DNA of 64,000 nucleotides from Xanthostigma xanthostigma (Eukaryota > Arthropoda > Insecta > Raphidioptera > Raphidiidae), in the NCBI GenBank assembly GCA_963575645.1, contig OY754466.1, forward strand, positions 44,796,001 to 44,860,000. Reading direction: 5' to 3'. Shown in pieces: positions 44,391 to 55,500 of this stretch. A program made the position numbers and the translations under genes. The notes under the pieces were generated by a model, which made no database searches, was not told the DNA's origin, and saw only the letters and a program-made list of their open reading frames with translations. How positions within the stretch are numbered: position 1 is the stretch's first letter; each line of letters starts with the position of its first letter.

Positions 44391-45417
44391 ATATATTTTA
44401 ATATTTTATATATTTATTTTAACAGCCATACGAGTAATCAAAGCCCTACAATCGAGATACATACTACATTTTTTTGCACGCACCCCATATAAAATCGTTG
44501 ATTTTCACATCAGTATACGTATATCTGTGATATTTTTGACAGTTCAGTTCAGTGATATTGGAATTATATCTAAACTATTTACGATGGTAAAGCCTTCTGG
44601 CAACTGACAGAGATAATACTATAGAAGTGGTAAAATCTAATTACTTTTGTTTTAAAATACGCACTAATGCGAAAAAGGGTCATTTTACAACCGCTATACA
44701 GGAATGAAAAACAGTTCGTGCTTTTTTACACATAGACCAATACAAATCAAAATTTCAGCATAGATGTTCAGCTTTTAAGAATAACTAGATCGAATTATAC
44801 GATGGACTGATTAAGTAGAACGTATGCCGAAGGAAGAGGTTTCTCTAGAAACTTGAAAAAAAACTACCTGAATAAGGTAGAAGAAGACCTTTAAAAAATG
44901 TAAATCAGAGGCTAGTACCGAACAGTGATAGCAGTTTATGCGCCCGGTGCGAGCTTCTATAACTGCGCCCTTGAAACATATTCTAATGATCCAAAAACTC
45001 GGTCCTGTTCTAATCATCTCTGTGCCCCTCCAAGGTCTGCATCCTGCGTCTAGACACCGCCCAGTTACGGCACTGGTACCGAATGAATGAAAGTGATCGA
45101 ACAGGTCATGACCCTTAATGAAGTGAATAGCGCCACAAAGTCGGTTTGTTTTTCTCTCAAAAACCAACACTAACGCGACCAGAGCCGCTGTTAAAGGTTT
45201 ATTCTTTTAACATAAAAGACAACAAATAAAATGACGTCATATTAAATTCTCTGTCTCACTCTTAATTAAACAACAGTCATAGAGATCACGCTGAGTTTAA
45301 ATAAAAAATATGTAAAATAACAAAAACTACAGTGTCTATATTAAATTACATGTCGTTGCTTTTTTATATTTATGTAATCATTTTTTTTTTTGCAATAACA
45401 GTTTTTTTACATAAATA
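44391..45417. other. Non-coding stretch
   Basis: GGGTCATTTTACAACCGCTA near 44675 is shared with 17452 (GGGTCCTTTTACGACCGCTA), so part is repeat. The 119-codon minus-strand ORF at 44811-45170 is Cys- and Arg-rich without a known domain. Confidence 0.4.
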
Positions 45418-45885
45418 CAGGGTGAGTTTTAAGTTGATGCTTTTTTTACAGCGTGTAAAAATCAAATAGACGAGCAAATATTTTAAATAGTTTCTTTATC
45501 AAAACTCAAAAATAAGAGAGAAACAGCCTTTCGAAGTTTAAATAAATATTAAATTTTCTTTAATTTTGAGGTCGGTCCTGGGGTTATATTATGTCACTAT
45601 GGAAATAAGTTGTTATTATCAAGTACGTTGGTGCTTATTTGAAACTGACATGTGTATTGTTCTGTTTTTGAGAGATAATAACAACTTATTTCCATAGTGA
45701 CATAATATAACCCCAGGACCGACCTCAAAAATAAAGAAAATTTAATAAAATTTATTTAAACTTCGTTCGAAAGGCTGTTTATCTCTTATTTTTGAGTTTT
45801 GATAAAAAAAACTATTTGAAGTATTTGCTCGTCTATTTGATTTTTACACGCTGTAAAAAAAAGCATCAACTTAAAACTCACCCTG
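45418..45885. mobile_element. Near-perfect palindromic MITE, CAGGGTGAG ends
   Basis: 468 bp with ends CAGGGTGAGTTTTAAGTTGA and its complement, flanked by TA. The arms of ~200 bp are almost identical and enclose a loop of ~70 bp. Tc1/mariner-like by duplication. No ORF. Confidence 0.85.
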
Positions 45886-46087
45886 TATAATTATATGAAA
45901 CTTGATATAAATTCTAGTGTCATTTAATGTCAAAAATGGTCGGGTGGTTTATTTTTAAATGTACGTAGATACATTAATTTTATCCGTTTTGCCATTCACA
46001 ATGCTCATCTAAGAAAGTACCTCGATACAGGTGATCGACTGTGCTGTCTCTTGTATTAGCTGCGAATAGTGAATCACAACACTCAGT

Positions 46088-46594
46088 AGGGACGTTGAAA
46101 AAGTATCGATGTATCGATATTTTTAATTCAAAACATCGATATTTTTAGCCGATATATTTTGATCCGATATATCGATACAAAATATCCGATATCGAAAATT
46201 GTATCAAAAACGATATATTTTTTTTATTTATGTACCTAACTAAAGTCACCAGAATTCAAAACCGTAAAGGATACTTTCGCTACCGGACAAATACTGGTTT
46301 GCCTAATACAATAAATAGATTTGAAAATATTAGTTAGAAGATAGCTTTTTAGTTCTTGATATTTTTGTAATTATTATATTGCCTAATAACAAGAAATATT
46401 GGTAAAAATACCTTCATTTTTATTGAGATTTTTGTACATTAAAATAATAATATAATAATAATAAATATACACCATTATTTTAAAAACGCAAAATCTTTTG
46501 AAAATTTGACCGATATATCGATATTTTTTCCTCGATATATCGACGTCGATATCGATATTTTTATAAACATCGATATATCGATATTTTTTTTCAC
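46088..46594. mobile_element. hAT-like MITE rich in ATCGAT
   Basis: 507 bp flanked by the 8-bp duplication CACTCAGT (46080-46087 and 46595-46602). Both ends are built of CGATATATCGATATTTTT-type repeats (AGGGACGTTGAAAAAGTATC on the left; TATCGATATTTTTTTTCAC on the right). Confidence 0.75.
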
Positions 46595-46602
46595 CACTCA
46601 GT

Positions 46603-47409
46603 CCAATTTGCAGAGGTGATAGTTCTAAGTTATCAAAAGTGGGATACTTGGTTGAAAATCTAAAAAAGCGCGAAGAAAAACAAGAGAGTCATAAACAACA
46701 GCAGAACGCATTGTCAGAAACACTGGTGTTATCACATAATATTATAGTTTTTATAGACGTCGGACCAGTTTAACGTCGTTAAATTTTATTATTTAAAAAA
46801 AAATGTGTCTAATAGTTTAAAAACTATCTGAAGATATAAAACGACAAAAAAAACAAAAAATTAAATACCTTGCTAGGACATTTTGAAATTATTAAACTGA
46901 AAATGTCTGAACGTCTGTGACTTTGACTTGATATCTTATCAATAATCCAGTTACGCGTAAAACCTTTTACAGGTGCATTGAAACTGGTCAGATAAACAAC
47001 CAATGAAACAATAATAATAAATCAATTAGTGATATGGTCAGATATAAAAAACGTTGCATCATCAAGATATCTACTAGATACTCGTGCCCTGGTATTTTAG
47101 TACTTATTTTGTTTCGTCAAAACGTTAATTTAAAAAGCTTGTTACGTTATGCAAAATCAAACGATTCCGTCGATAGTTTATTGGTTGTATCGGAATTTAT
47201 CGACAATTTGATATCGATACAGTTACTGGTGTCATTAAAAAACAACCCAATGCAAAGCTCTTATTTAATAGTTGACATAATTAGCAGTATTATAACCTAA
47301 AATTTATCATTCTATCTGATGACCGTTGGTTAATTTATTCATTTTATTGTAATCTATAATAATTCCAAATTTAGAAGTTGGAATTTGGCGTACGTAGAAA
47401 GATATATCT
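46603..47409. other. Non-coding stretch
   Basis: The 88-codon ORF at 47034-47300 has no recognisable domain. No repeat was seen. Confidence 0.4.
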
Positions 47410-47692
47410 AGGGGTGTGCAAGTACTCGAAAAATCTAGTGTCTGTTGAGTTTTACAAATACGTACTCAATTATCGAATCGAAGGGAAACAATACTCGAAA
47501 AAAGTCTAGTCAATTAGAATACAAAAAAGAAATGTTTTAATTTTCATTTACAGCAATCAATAATTACCTACCTATTCTAATTTTAGAATTTGTAGTTTTA
47601 CAAAAAATTACCGAGTGTACTAGAAAAAACTGAGTATTAAAAGTATTCAATTATCGAATCGAGAAAAAACCGTAGTACTCAAAGCATTCCCG
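47410..47692. mobile_element. hAT-like MITE, AGGGGTGTGCAAGTACTCG end
   Basis: The left end GGGGTGTGCAAGTACTCG and the right end (complement GGGAATGCTTTGAGTACT) are similar, and ATTATCGAATCGA recurs near both. No 8-bp duplication was found. Confidence 0.45.
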
Positions 47693-48604
47693 TCTTCTGT
47701 TGATTTTAGCAAGAAAAGCATTAATCTTAATTGAAAATATAGGCCTGCCTAAATGAAGATTAATTTGATTTGTTTGTTTTTTGAGAGAAATATAATTATA
47801 TGAAAACAGAAATTACAAAGTAAAAAAATGTGATTGGTAAACATTACATTTTTTTTATTTACTGAAAGCTTGAATACAATTTTCTATCCTTTCTGTTTTT
47901 AGAAAATGAGGTCTTGCAAAATAAATTTCACAAAAAATAATGAATACCATTATTTAAAAAAACAACGCTTGAATAAAAATTGGATGTATGTTTCGAAACC
48001 AAAATTTATCATCGTAAGTTGATAGTGACCATTATCTTTTGATTGTATTAAATGTCAATAATGCAATATTCATGAAATCAAGAAAAAAAATTATTCAATT
48101 TCGAAAAAATAAAATATCAAAATACGGTGGATTGGAAACATATCAGCAATATTCAAATGGTGACCTTTGCAACCGACTTGATGAGAGGCTATTCCTATAA
48201 AATAACATGTTAACAAATTCAAATCTTTTCATTAGCAAAAAAAGTCAGCTCTGTATTTTTATTCAAATTGAGTAATAGTAATAGTACTGAATATAAATTA
48301 AACATATTATAGTATCGTATTTCCCGAAGAAATTATGTTTAAAGCTAAATATAATAATGATTTTTATATTTAGCGGTAAACATAATTTCTAGACGTTGAA
48401 ATATTATGCATGTATTTAATTTCTAGCATAATTTTAACAACGATAATAAAACATCTATTGACCTCTTTAACTATACTAATTCATCACAAATTCAATAATA
48501 ATTTTAGAAAACTTAACGAAGTTTTTATTGACGTCGGCGTCGGTAACAAAGCTTAAATTAGAAGAAAACTTTAAAAATAAATATAATTTAAAAAAAACTA
48601 AAAA
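47693..48604. other. Non-coding stretch
   Basis: Extremely A+T-rich. A local inverted pair (GAAATTATGTTTAAAGCTAA at about 48332; TTTAGCGGTAAACATAATTTC near 48370) is the only structure seen. Confidence 0.45.
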
Positions 48605-49197
48605 ACACGCTTTATATCTAACTAAAAAGTAAAAATATTTTTTTTTAAATAAGCTTAAAACAATAATGAATAAAAAATACTAGTATTAACTATTGTGAAA
48701 AAAGCGTGGGGCGCTTTGTTCCACATTTTCGTACATCGAGCGCCCCACGCTTTTTTCACAATAATACTAGTATTTTTTATTCATTATTGTTTTAAGCTTA
48801 TTTTAAAAAAATTTTTTTTACTTTTTAGTTCGATATAAAGCGTGTTTTTTAGTTTTTTTTAAACTATATTTATTTTTCACTTTTTAGTTTGATATAAAGC
48901 GTGTTTTTTAGTTTTTTTTAAACTATATTTATTTTCCACTTTTTAGTTCGATTTATTATCAAAAATTTGCCGAAAAAAACAAATTTTTTATTTCGGCGTG
49001 GACGGGATTAGAACCCACGACCGGTGAATCCGAGAGTTGACGTCAGCGAAGACTAGCGCCTTAGACCGCTCGGTCAACGATTGCTCTTACAGTAGTGGCA
49101 TAACATACTAACAGTAATAAACCACTTGCTGTAGTCCAAACGAGGTTACAAACAAACATACATACAAACTTACAAGTGAAACTAATATAAAGCGTGT
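48605..49197. mobile_element. tRNA-bearing foldback element, copy 2
   Basis: 593 bp with ends ACACGCTTTATAT and ATATAAAGCGTGT. Palindrome at 48640-48830 (AAAAAGCGTGGGGCGC and its complement), a tandem duplication of the right arm edge (TATAAAGCGTGTTTTTTAG twice), then a reversed tRNA-like body at 48994-49088. Same order as copy 1 at 28879. Confidence 0.8.
48994..49088 (-). pseudogene. tRNA-like body, class II (Leu/Ser type), copy 2
   Basis: On the minus strand: GTTGACCGAGCGGTCTAAGG, closer to tRNA-Leu box A than copy 1, then CGGATTCACCGGTCGTGGGT and TCTAATCCCGTCC. Boxes A and B are conserved; the acceptor is not paired. Confidence 0.65.
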
Positions 49198-50274
49198 AAA
49201 AATACATTTTCCATTTTGGTTGATTTTTAGCGCTATGTTTAAATGTCGTTAACATGATCAAAGTGTAAGTTTATAATGTATTATTATTATAAAAAAATTA
49301 TTGAAGAAGCTACAAATAGATATCGATAAATGATTTTAAGTTGACAGTTTCGTATTTTGTAAGTAGTGTTAATATTTCATCTCATATCTGCTTCTGTTAT
49401 TTTTGCAGTTGCACGAAAAACAAAACTAATTTTAAGTAAATACACTTTGAATCTGGAATTATTCAAAAGTCCATAAATGCTGAAAATTGTATTAAGTATT
49501 CCAATTTAGGTTCATAGTGGAAATACTAATAAGTTGATAAAAACATCAAAGCGATTAGCGAAGCTTACTGCTATAACCTTTGAATATCAATTTTGATAGA
49601 CAACCCACGATGCCTGATTTCGCAGTCAAGCGCGCACCGACACGCACAGTAATAAAATACCTACCCAAAAATGTTTTATGGCTCTTAGACTATTAGTGAG
49701 CAGGTCTATGAAATTCCGGTACACCGGAATTCCTTAACTCGAAAACAAGGGGTAACAGGTGTAGTGTTCACAAACTGGAAATTAAATTCTATGAAATTGA
49801 TTAATGGATATGTTGCAGCAAGTGGCTACGAATGTATTCAATATCTCTAAAAAAATATAAAGCGGTAAATAAACTTATTATGCTTTTATGCATTCCAAGT
49901 CTACTTTATTTTAATGGAATAAGTTTAAATATTGGCTCATCGCTATCATTTGTTTTATGGTACGCGTCACGGAAACCAAACACATTCAACTGTCGCAAGT
50001 GTTATTAGTTACGGCGCCATGTTAGTTATTTGATCACTGAAACAAGCTATATAACTATCATTCTAATTTAGTATGTGCGTTTATCGCACGCTTCAAATTG
50101 CAATTCTGTTGCATGCATCATTTCTGACGCTCTGTAAAAAAATCGACCAGAGTAGGTTATTTTACAAGAGGCGACACTCAAATAAAAAATCTGGACTTTT
50201 TAGACTAATTAAAACAATGTTGATTTTGGTCCGAAGTACATAAAACATAAACAATCGGATGTAGGATAATATAA
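49198..50274. other. Non-coding stretch
   Basis: A 20-bp palindrome AATTCCGGTACACCGGAATT lies at about 49716. No ORF or family was recognised. Confidence 0.4.
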
Positions 50275-50564
50275 TCTATACTAATATATAAAGCTGAAGA
50301 GTTTGTTTGTTTGGTTGAACGCGCTAATCTCAGAAACTACTGGTTTGAATTGAAAAAAAAATGTTGGATAGCCCATTTATCGAGGAAGGTTATAGGCTAT
50401 ATAATATCACGCTACGACCAATAGGAGCGGAGCATCAATGAAAAATGTAACTCAAAATTTGTCCGTCCGACAAAAACTTTTGAACGGTAACTCCGATCAT
50501 TTTGAAATTTGGACACAACATTCATCTCGGTAAGACGGTAAACTAAGATGAATGTGCGTAAAGA
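50275..50564 (+). mobile_element. Helitron family A, short subtype, cut by Helitron C
   Basis: Starts TCTATACTAATATATAAAGC and follows the short form to AAGATGAATGTGCGTA, then stops where family C begins. The CTAG end is not found after family C. Confidence 0.75.
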
Positions 50565-51305
50565 TCATATATATTAATACGCTAAGGTTAAGATGTTTGC
50601 CTCCCTTTTTAGAAAAAACCTCACAATTTCTTCACATAAATTATATATCATTATACAGATAATTGCTTGCTCTACTGACATCGACAATTAAAAAATTTAT
50701 TATTGCTTTTGTTTTTGTAAATTAATTAATTATTAAACTTATATATGTATAGATATACATTAAGACACAATACAGCAACGCTGAACAACGTCTGCCATCT
50801 GACGGCTTTAATTTTGAAACAACGTCAACACTTCGATCTGTCATCTGACCTTCATATTGTAATACAACAAAAAGAAAAACGTTATAAGCTGTGTGCAAAA
50901 TTAGAAACGAATTGAATACCTGCAATAAATTTTGATTCATTAAATTGAGTTGAATGATTTATTTACATAATATATACATTAACACAATACTGCATACTGT
51001 CATCTGACGGCTTTAATTTTGAAACAGCGAGCAACGCTGAACAACGTCACAGCAATGCTGCATGATTCCATCTCACGGCTTAGCTCAACGCTTTTGCTAC
51101 TTGCGCCTCTATATGACAATTTTAGTAATATATTTCTTCGATCTGTCATCTGAGCTTCATATTGTAATACAACAAAAAGAACATTATAAGTAGTGTGCAA
51201 AATTAGAAACGAATTGAATACCTGCCATCATATTTAAAACATAATTATGTAAAGTGATAATTATTATACTTATTTAGTGCGAATAATTCGCACAGGTCAC
51301 TCTAG
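50565..51305 (+). mobile_element. Helitron family C, copy 2 (longer)
   Basis: Starts TCATATATATTAATACGC and ends GCGAATAATTCGCACAGGTC then ACTCTAG. It contains two copies of the CATCTGACGGCTTTAATTTT block, a partial internal duplication that makes it ~260 bp longer than copy 1. Confidence 0.7.
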
Positions 51306-52177
51306 TATAAATAAAAACACACAAAAATCGCCTCTTCCCCCAAACGAAATTCTGTATCCGTGTCTGTGTGTGGCGCCATGCAGCGAAATTCTATAGTCGT
51401 ACAACCAACACATATTAAAATTTTGTTAGAGCAATAAAGCAACTAGCTAAAAGCGATTCGTCTATTTTATTTTAATACAGTGTAATCAAGATATCCATGC
51501 ATGTTATAAAATGGACAAAAGAGCAAATGTAGCATTTTCCTTAACGTTTTATTGTGAAATAAACATATCAAAGAGCGGTCCTGTAGTGACAACATTCAGA
51601 ACGATCTCTGGAACTCTAATCTTTAGTACTTTCTCTATATTACAATAAAACGGTAATATACCAAGATACTATCTTTACTGCATTAACATGTGTCTCTCTG
51701 AGCGTGGTTTTGTATTATGATATTTATTACATTCCTCTGACGCTCTCAGAACCACATTTACAGTGAAGAAACAGCAATAAACCAGCAAAAACGTTGCATT
51801 TCGTCCGCTTTAAGTCACGGCGTCATAATAATAGCGCGTATAATCGACATTATAACCTTTATAATAGTAGTTATATTTCCTTTTTATACACAAATATAGC
51901 CATAGTTGTGCGGTGTTCCATAGCTAATTATTATTATTAACACCCCTCTTCCCCGTTGTTTTGTATGGTGGGAAGCTAAAGAAGTGGAGTCAATTCTAGA
52001 TGGTGCTATGCAGTAATCAAAATTCAAGATTTCGACTCACACTTCAACGCTCAACCTACAACTTCCAAGTTACTACTTACTACTTACACTGTATTTTAAA
52101 AAAATCATCCATACCCATTTAAACCTCGTCAATACACACCCCCGAATCACGATGACCAATAGCATTCAAATATTTTT
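51306..52177. other. Non-coding stretch
   Basis: No ORF was supported. TCAGAGGAATGTAATAAAT-like and GAGCGTGGTTTTG / CTCAGAACCACA sequences near 51700-51755 suggest a weak inverted pair only. Confidence 0.4.
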
Positions 52178-52510
52178 CAAATCTTTGATTAACGTCTGAT
52201 TAGAACTCTTCAATAAATAAAATTATCGACCATTTTTTCAGACAAAATAATATATTAACAAAAAATATATAATTAATACATTACTACTTAATAACAAAAT
52301 TGTTTGTTATTATTTTTTCAATATTTCAATATTAAAAAATCTTTCACGAATTTCATTAAAAATAAATAGAAACTAAATATATTAATTACTTTTTATATTT
52401 TTAGATCAGTTCTGAAGAAGATCCAAATGCGGATCGAAACGTTAATGTATTAATTATATATTTTTTGTTAATATATTGTCTGAAAAATTAGTCGATAATT
52501 TTATTTATCA
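52178..52510. repeat. Penelope-like hairpin unit P, copy at 52.3 kb
   Basis: ATTCAAATATTTTTCAAATC and TTTGATTAACGTCTGATTAG at the start; CTGAAGAAGATCC, AAATGC and GGATCGAAACGT at 52412-52442; arms AAAATTATCGACCATTTTTT / AAAAATTAGTCGATAATTTT. The structure is that of the copies at 41135 and 43332. Confidence 0.6.
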
Positions 52511-52629
52511 AATATTTTTCAACTGTCATTTTCTCTCAACCAATCATACTAAAACACGTTGCAACGGTCAATCGTTTGTATAGGTATTCCTTAGAACCTA
52601 TTTTTAATTTTTATAGATAGAGTAACAAA

Positions 52630-53172
52630 GGACCCCGCACAAACCTTATGGGGTTTGTTTCTCGGTTAAATTGATCGAAAATGGTTTTATTTTACTTATA
52701 GTTTAAAGGCCACTAAGAAAAAGTGTCCATGGGCGAATAGCTTATAAAAACCAACAGATTTTTAGCTACAGATATGTTTAGCGAGATTTTAGATAATATA
52801 GGCATATCCATTGCATTCACAAGCATGTTCCATGTTCAAGTTTTTTTGATTTTCTTTAGAAATAGAAAAATAGTCGAAAACTAGGCTATGTTGGAAGGTG
52901 TCACCCTGTATAAAATAATAATGTCATATTCGGATTCAGCGCACTCGGAAACATATTTCTAGAGCTTAGGATTTTTTAAGATTGCGAATTCAATGGTATG
53001 GATATCCCTATATCCAAAATCTCGCTAAACATATATTCGTAGCTAAAAATCTATTGATTTGTAGACTATGCGCCCATGGACACTTTTTCTTAGTAACCTT
53101 TAAACTATAAAATAAAATCATTTTCGATCAATTTAACCAAGAACCAAATCCCATAAGAGTTGTGCGGGGTCC
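52630..53172. mobile_element. Palindromic MITE with GGACCCCGCACAA ends
   Basis: 543 bp; ends GGACCCCGCACAA and TTGTGCGGGGTCC. The arms of about 190 bp are conserved (CTCGCTAAACATAT, AAAGTGTCCATGGGCG, AATTGATCGAAAATG and complements), with a unique centre. The target duplication was not resolved. Confidence 0.75.
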
Positions 53173-53867
53173 TAAGTAGTTAATCACTGTTGAAGGGTTC
53201 AACTGCCAACAAGAAAACTTTCGAACCACCCCATGTTGTATGTTTCTAGGAAATAACTATCATTAGTGAAAACGCATTTTAAAAATTATAACACAATTAA
53301 AATTGGTATCTCCGCCACTGATACCTATATAAAAACTATACTTACTCTTTGGTAAGACCATAAGGTTGTAGTTATTTTTATAGGCGCGATAACATTAACC
53401 TGCACAGTTTAAAAACCCGATGTGAATTTTATTGGTCAGTCATAAACGGAATAATTACTAATTACAACCTGCCTACTTCATAAACACGGTACGTTGAAAT
53501 CTTTCGTTAAGCGATCTATTTCCATTTTGTACAAATATCACCTGTGTAATAAAATAAAAATAAACATATTTAAGATAAGTGTTATAACTGAGCACTTTTT
53601 TACATTGGCACGAGGATAATTAGTATGCAAATTGCATCAAAATTAAGGATGAACGAAGTATTCCTCATCTCTCAATGTATTCAGTAACTATTTTCATTAT
53701 TACTTTGTCGAATATATGCAGTCAAAACTCTCCATTTTTTATCTTTGTTTACGCATATAGCCCTAGTTTCTGAGCGTTTTATATTTAAATTAAAAAAAAA
53801 AAAAACTCCATTAGCCTGGTACAGAGTGGGGACAATTGAATCGATCGCAGCGTGAGCTGTGGATTAA
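53173..53867. other. Non-coding stretch
   Basis: A+T-rich, with no recognisable gene or repeat. Confidence 0.4.
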
Positions 53868-54454
53868 GGCTCGATTCACACTGTAGTGCCGATCACGGTT
53901 CACTCTCGGTCCAGTCTCGGTTCGGTAAAATATTACTGTATCATCTGGGTTCGATCACGGTTCAATCTCGATTTGCAAGAAGTCGGATGTATTTCCTTTG
54001 CAATACAATTTTACTTTACTTCATTTATTAAAGTACAATTTTTCTAGTTGTCTGACAATGTCGTGCAATTTTTTAATTGAAGAATTAGCTGTTATAGCTA
54101 TTCTTCTTGATGATGTGGCAAATAAGAAAAGAGTGAAACGCAAGACAACGAAGAGAAGAATGTGGGTGCATCCAAGCTTATTAGCGAGGAAAACGGAAGG
54201 CGAATACTTCACCCTGTATCGTCATTTGAAACAAAAAGCTGTTCATACTATGAATACAAGTCAGAAAAAGTCCGATCACGCTCCAGCAAAATATTCTTCT
54301 AAACGGATCGGTGCCGGAGCGTGATTGGATCCGAGCTTGAGCGGTGCTAATAGTATAATATAATACGCTCATTGTTTCTTGTTTAGGAATCGCTTACCGA
54401 ACCGAGACTGGACCGAGAGCGAATCGTGACCGGCACTATAGTGTGAATCTGACC
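53868..54454 (+). mobile_element. PIF/Harbinger element, internally deleted
   Basis: 587 bp with ends GGCTCGATTCACACTGTAG and the complement of GGTCAGATTCACACTATAG, flanked by TAA (53865-53867 and 54455-54457). Subterminal CTCGGTCCAGTCTCGGTTCG is perfectly inverted between the two ends. It still carries part of a transposase-like ORF. Confidence 0.85.
53998..54324 (+). pseudogene. N-terminal remnant of a Harbinger-type transposase
   Basis: 108 codons. Residues ~48-80 (KRKTTKRRMWVHPSLLARKT then EGEYFTLYRHLKQ) match the N-terminal signature of PIF/Harbinger transposases, which typically read RR-WVHP-...-G-Y--L---L. Family proteins run to about 350-450 residues with a DDE catalytic core. Here the frame ends 30 residues after the signature, and the whole DDE domain is absent. 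The ORF lies entirely between the TIRs. Activity is not expected; the element would need a transposase from elsewhere. Confidence 0.7.
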
Positions 54455-54457
54455 TAA

Positions 54458-54953
54458 ATGAGCAATAAATTTTTTAATATAAGAAGCACAATTGCGTCTC
54501 TTTAGTCCTCTATTTTTAAGGTCCAAATATACGTCTTAAGCCCGTAAAGAATGGTATGGAGTTTGAAAAAATGTTATTACTTATAAAAAAGCCAAAAAGT
54601 TATAATCATTTTTGCAAATGATTTCTCTCTATTTTTATTAGACGAAAAATTTGCGCCAATTTAGTAGATGTCCACCTATTGGGTTGTTTCTTCAAGATAC
54701 CTTTAAATTTCTGGGGACTGGGCACGTTCCATAGACTATAGTCAAGATCTCATTGGCCAGTCCTGGCAGCAATGATGAAATTAAAATGTTCTAAAAGACT
54801 GTTTACACATCCTTAGTAAAAATTGATCAAAATAAATAAAAATTAAAATGCCGATTTGTATGAAAGTTGCTTTATCGGTTATTGAACTATATACGGAGGC
54901 TGAAAATCAATACCAGGAGGTCTTAACATTGTCATTTAGTAACAAAAAAAAAA
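54458..54953. other. Non-coding stretch
   Basis: No gene or repeat was recognised. Confidence 0.4.
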
Positions 54954-55500
54954 TTGGTTGTCTGTAAAGTCGGTTTACGGACGATAGTTTTACGTGATAA
55001 CGTATTCCGTAATACATAACCTAAATTTATATAATAATTATAATAATTCGAATCTATGATATTGCATCTTTCGCTTCAAATTTAGGTTAATTTTATTTAT
55101 TTAAATTACTCACCATATAACATAATTGTTTTTTTAACATTCTTTCTTTCGTATTTATTTTAAGTCTCAAAGATTAGCTGTCATAATATTTATAAAACAA
55201 TTGTTTCACTGTTTATATAAAATTCCAAAACCTACTTACAATATTTAAGTATTTTCATACGTCAAAAAATTGATTTTTATAATGATAAAATTTGTAAGAA
55301 AACGATTTTTTCGAGAGATGAGACCTAGCTAAAACGTTTTTTTGCCCCCCAAAATCCCTTTTCAGTAAATTTCATCCAAATCGTTAGGGCTGTTTTCGAG
55401 AAAAGCACGCACAGGGTCAGGCGGAACGTTACGAACGTTACGACCGTTAGGAACGTTACACTTTTTATTCATCAATTTATAAGACGTTATCACGTCAAAA
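54954..55500. repeat. Repeat family H, copy 1
   Basis: Starts TTGGTTGTCTGTAAAGTCGG and TTTTACGTGATAACGT, ends ACGTTATCACGTCAAAA. The near-terminal complementary ACGTGATAACGT / ACGTTATCACGT gives it inverted ends. GCGGAACGTTACGAACGTTA occurs near the right end. Copy 2 is at 58086. Confidence 0.65.

Noticed and set aside
44811-45170. 119-residue minus-strand ORF, the longest in the window after exon 1
   Set aside because: No domain, no codon-like bias, no splice or promoter context; 119 open codons can occur by chance in a 64-kb window.
54021-54372. Minus-strand ORFs opposite the Harbinger remnant
   Set aside because: They overlap the better supported plus-strand transposase signature and match nothing known.
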